Below are positions 30,846 to 31,864 of a stretch of DNA of 31,864 nucleotides, one piece after another. The stretch covers positions 1 to 31,864 of the forward strand of contig CAJPSI010000003.1 in assembly GCA_905373275.1 (NCBI GenBank). Reading direction: 5' to 3'. The first letter of the stretch is position 1. Every line of letters starts with the position of its first letter. A program made the translations under genes and the position numbers. Source of the stretch: Candidatus Saccharibacteria bacterium UBA1103 (GTDB lineage Bacteria; Patescibacteriota; Saccharimonadia; Saccharimonadales; Saccharimonadaceae). The notes beneath the pieces are model-generated. The model did not search any database. It had not been told where the DNA came from and saw nothing but the letters and a program-made list of their open reading frames with translations.

Positions 30846-31864
30846 AAAATGGTGAACTGAAGATAAGCACCCACAAGTCACGACTGGCGACAGCTGTGGT
30901 ACTACTAGTGAGTATACTTTGCTGTAGTCTGATGGTATATACGCTATTTCACTCCGGTAAACAGGCTAAAGCTTATCTAGCCGGCTATGATGATAGTAAT
31001 ATCATGACTGACTTCGTCATGAGTAATACTACTACCATGAGTGAGCGGAATATCTGGGACTTTCTCCATAGTAAGAACCCATGCAATGACCGCAACCTAG
31101 CTAAGGCGGTCAAGGGATACCACTATAATATCAGGGACGGTCACTTCGTCTGTATGGCAGATGAAATGTTTAGCGGCCAGACGACCTCGCATATTATCTG
31201 GCAAGCGGCTCAAGATTATCACATCAATCCTCAAGTTCTGCTGGTTGTACTGGAGAAAGAGCAGCGGCTGATCAGCGATACTTTCCCCAGCAATCTTGAA
31301 TACAACCACGCCACAGGCTTTAATTGTCCGGACGACGGTAAGGGTTGTCGACCGGAACACGCCGGCTTCATTAATCAAGTTCGCTCAGCGGCAGCTTTCT
31401 TCCGTGAGGTACTTAATGGTGGTTGGAGTAACTATCCGGCTTATGAGACGAGTAATATCCTATATCATCCGAATCGTAGTTGCGGCTCGAAGCGAGTTTA
31501 CGTAGCTAACCGGGCTACTTCCGCTCTTTATCGCTATACCCCCTATGTACCCAACCAGGCAGCACTCCGAGCTAACTGGGGCTACGGTGATGCCTGCAGT
31601 GCCTATGGTAACCGCAATTTCTATAACATGTTTACTAATTGGTTTGGCAGTACACGTCAATATGACACTAAGGGAGCTATAAGGGAACGATATAACCAGA
31701 TAGCTCAGCAACTAGGTCAACCAACTAATGCCGAATATTGTCCTGAGAAAGACACTTGCTGGCAAGATTTTAGGTATGGCGTAATTATCTGGCACGAAGA
31801 TACTGGCGCCTGGGAATCTAAAGGCGGTATTAGAGAGCGTTGGGCTAGAATGGGTTACCAAGGC
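30842..31864 (+). CDS. Secreted lysozyme-like protein with LGFP repeats (5' part)
   Basis: The gene runs off the right edge; 341 residues are visible. There is one hydrophobic segment at about 15-37, then an exported domain. Residues about 105-200 resemble a lysozyme-like (transglycosylase) fold known from actinobacterial surface proteins: INPQVLLVVLEKEQRLISDT has the candidate catalytic Glu in LEKEQ, followed by ATGFNCPDD and HAGFINQVRSAAAFFRE. From about 280 LGFP-type repeats begin (IRERYNQIAQQLGQPTNAEY; YGVIIWHEDTGAWESKGGI; IRERWARMGYQG), which bind cell walls in Corynebacteriales. Several cysteines suggest disulfides. It could remodel its own wall or act on that of an actinobacterial host. 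Confidence 0.8.
   Translation, partial: MKNGELKISTHKSRLATAVVLLVSILCCSLMVYTLFHSGKQAKAYLAGYDDSNIMTDFVMSNTTTMSERNIWDFLHSKNPCNDRNLAKAVKGYHYNIRDGHFVCMADEMFSGQTTSHIIWQAAQDYHINPQVLLVVLEKEQRLISDTFPSNLEYNHATGFNCPDDGKGCRPEHAGFINQVRSAAAFFREVLNGGWSNYPAYETSNILYHPNRSCGSKRVYVANRATSALYRYTPYVPNQAALRANWGYGDACSAYGNRNFYNMFTNWFGSTRQYDTKGAIRERYNQIAQQLGQPTNAEYCPEKDTCWQDFRYGVIIWHEDTGAWESKGGIRERWARMGYQG

Overview
The window reads as a streamlined genome of the Candidate Phyla Radiation, most likely Candidatus Saccharibacteria (TM7). This is inferred from gene content and several shortened housekeeping proteins, not from a marker tree. TGA ends many genes cleanly, including several ATGA overlaps, so the code is standard; this argues against the UGA=Gly lineages (Gracilibacteria, Absconditabacteria). 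All three tRNA genes encode CCA.

Layout. (1) 1-2722: the 3' part of a suf iron-sulfur operon (sufB, a miniature sufD, sufS, sufU); sufU runs antisense into tRNA-Lys and its terminator. (2) 2757-6855: an AT-richer accessory segment with two related single-TM proteins (239 and 253 aa) flanking an unknown 421-aa membrane protein, then remnants of an AAA/DUF4143-type ATPase and a NYN-domain protein, with strong palindromes. (3) 6856-15904: a leftward run tilS, ABC ATPase, FtsX-like permease, ftsH, murJ, lepA. (4) 15905-19250: a 45-aa gene behind a near-consensus promoter, two CAU tRNAs (one initiator), a GNAT acetyltransferase, rny, and a shortened tsaB divergent from recA. (5) 19302-20979: recA-recX. 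(6) 21079-22225: an S66 (LD-carboxypeptidase/MccF-like) gene with a 1-base frameshift, behind what looks like a complete histidine attenuator. (7) 22331-24506: PRC-barrel protein, MscS-like channel, trmB. (8) 24503-31864: cell-envelope glycan genes (LCP ligase, polyprenyl glycosylphosphotransferase, O-antigen-ligase-like protein, GT4) and secreted proteins, ending in a lysozyme-like/LGFP protein cut by the window edge.

Two observations stand out. First, 22121-22225 (minus) encodes a 14-codon leader peptide with four consecutive His codons plus a fifth. Three mutually exclusive stems follow, the last a terminator with a U-tract: textbook his-type attenuation, but placed before a peptidase gene. 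Second, most operon-leading genes have an extended -10 box (TGN-TAnnAT) ending only 6-9 nt before the ATG, so ftsH, tilS, tsaB, mscS, the PRC gene, two glycan genes and the His leader peptide should be translated from leaderless or nearly leaderless mRNAs. Genes with longer leaders (recA, rny, the 45-aa gene, the 196-aa gene) have purine-rich ribosome binding sites instead.

All calls rest on reading the sequence and on remembered family motifs. No database search was run.
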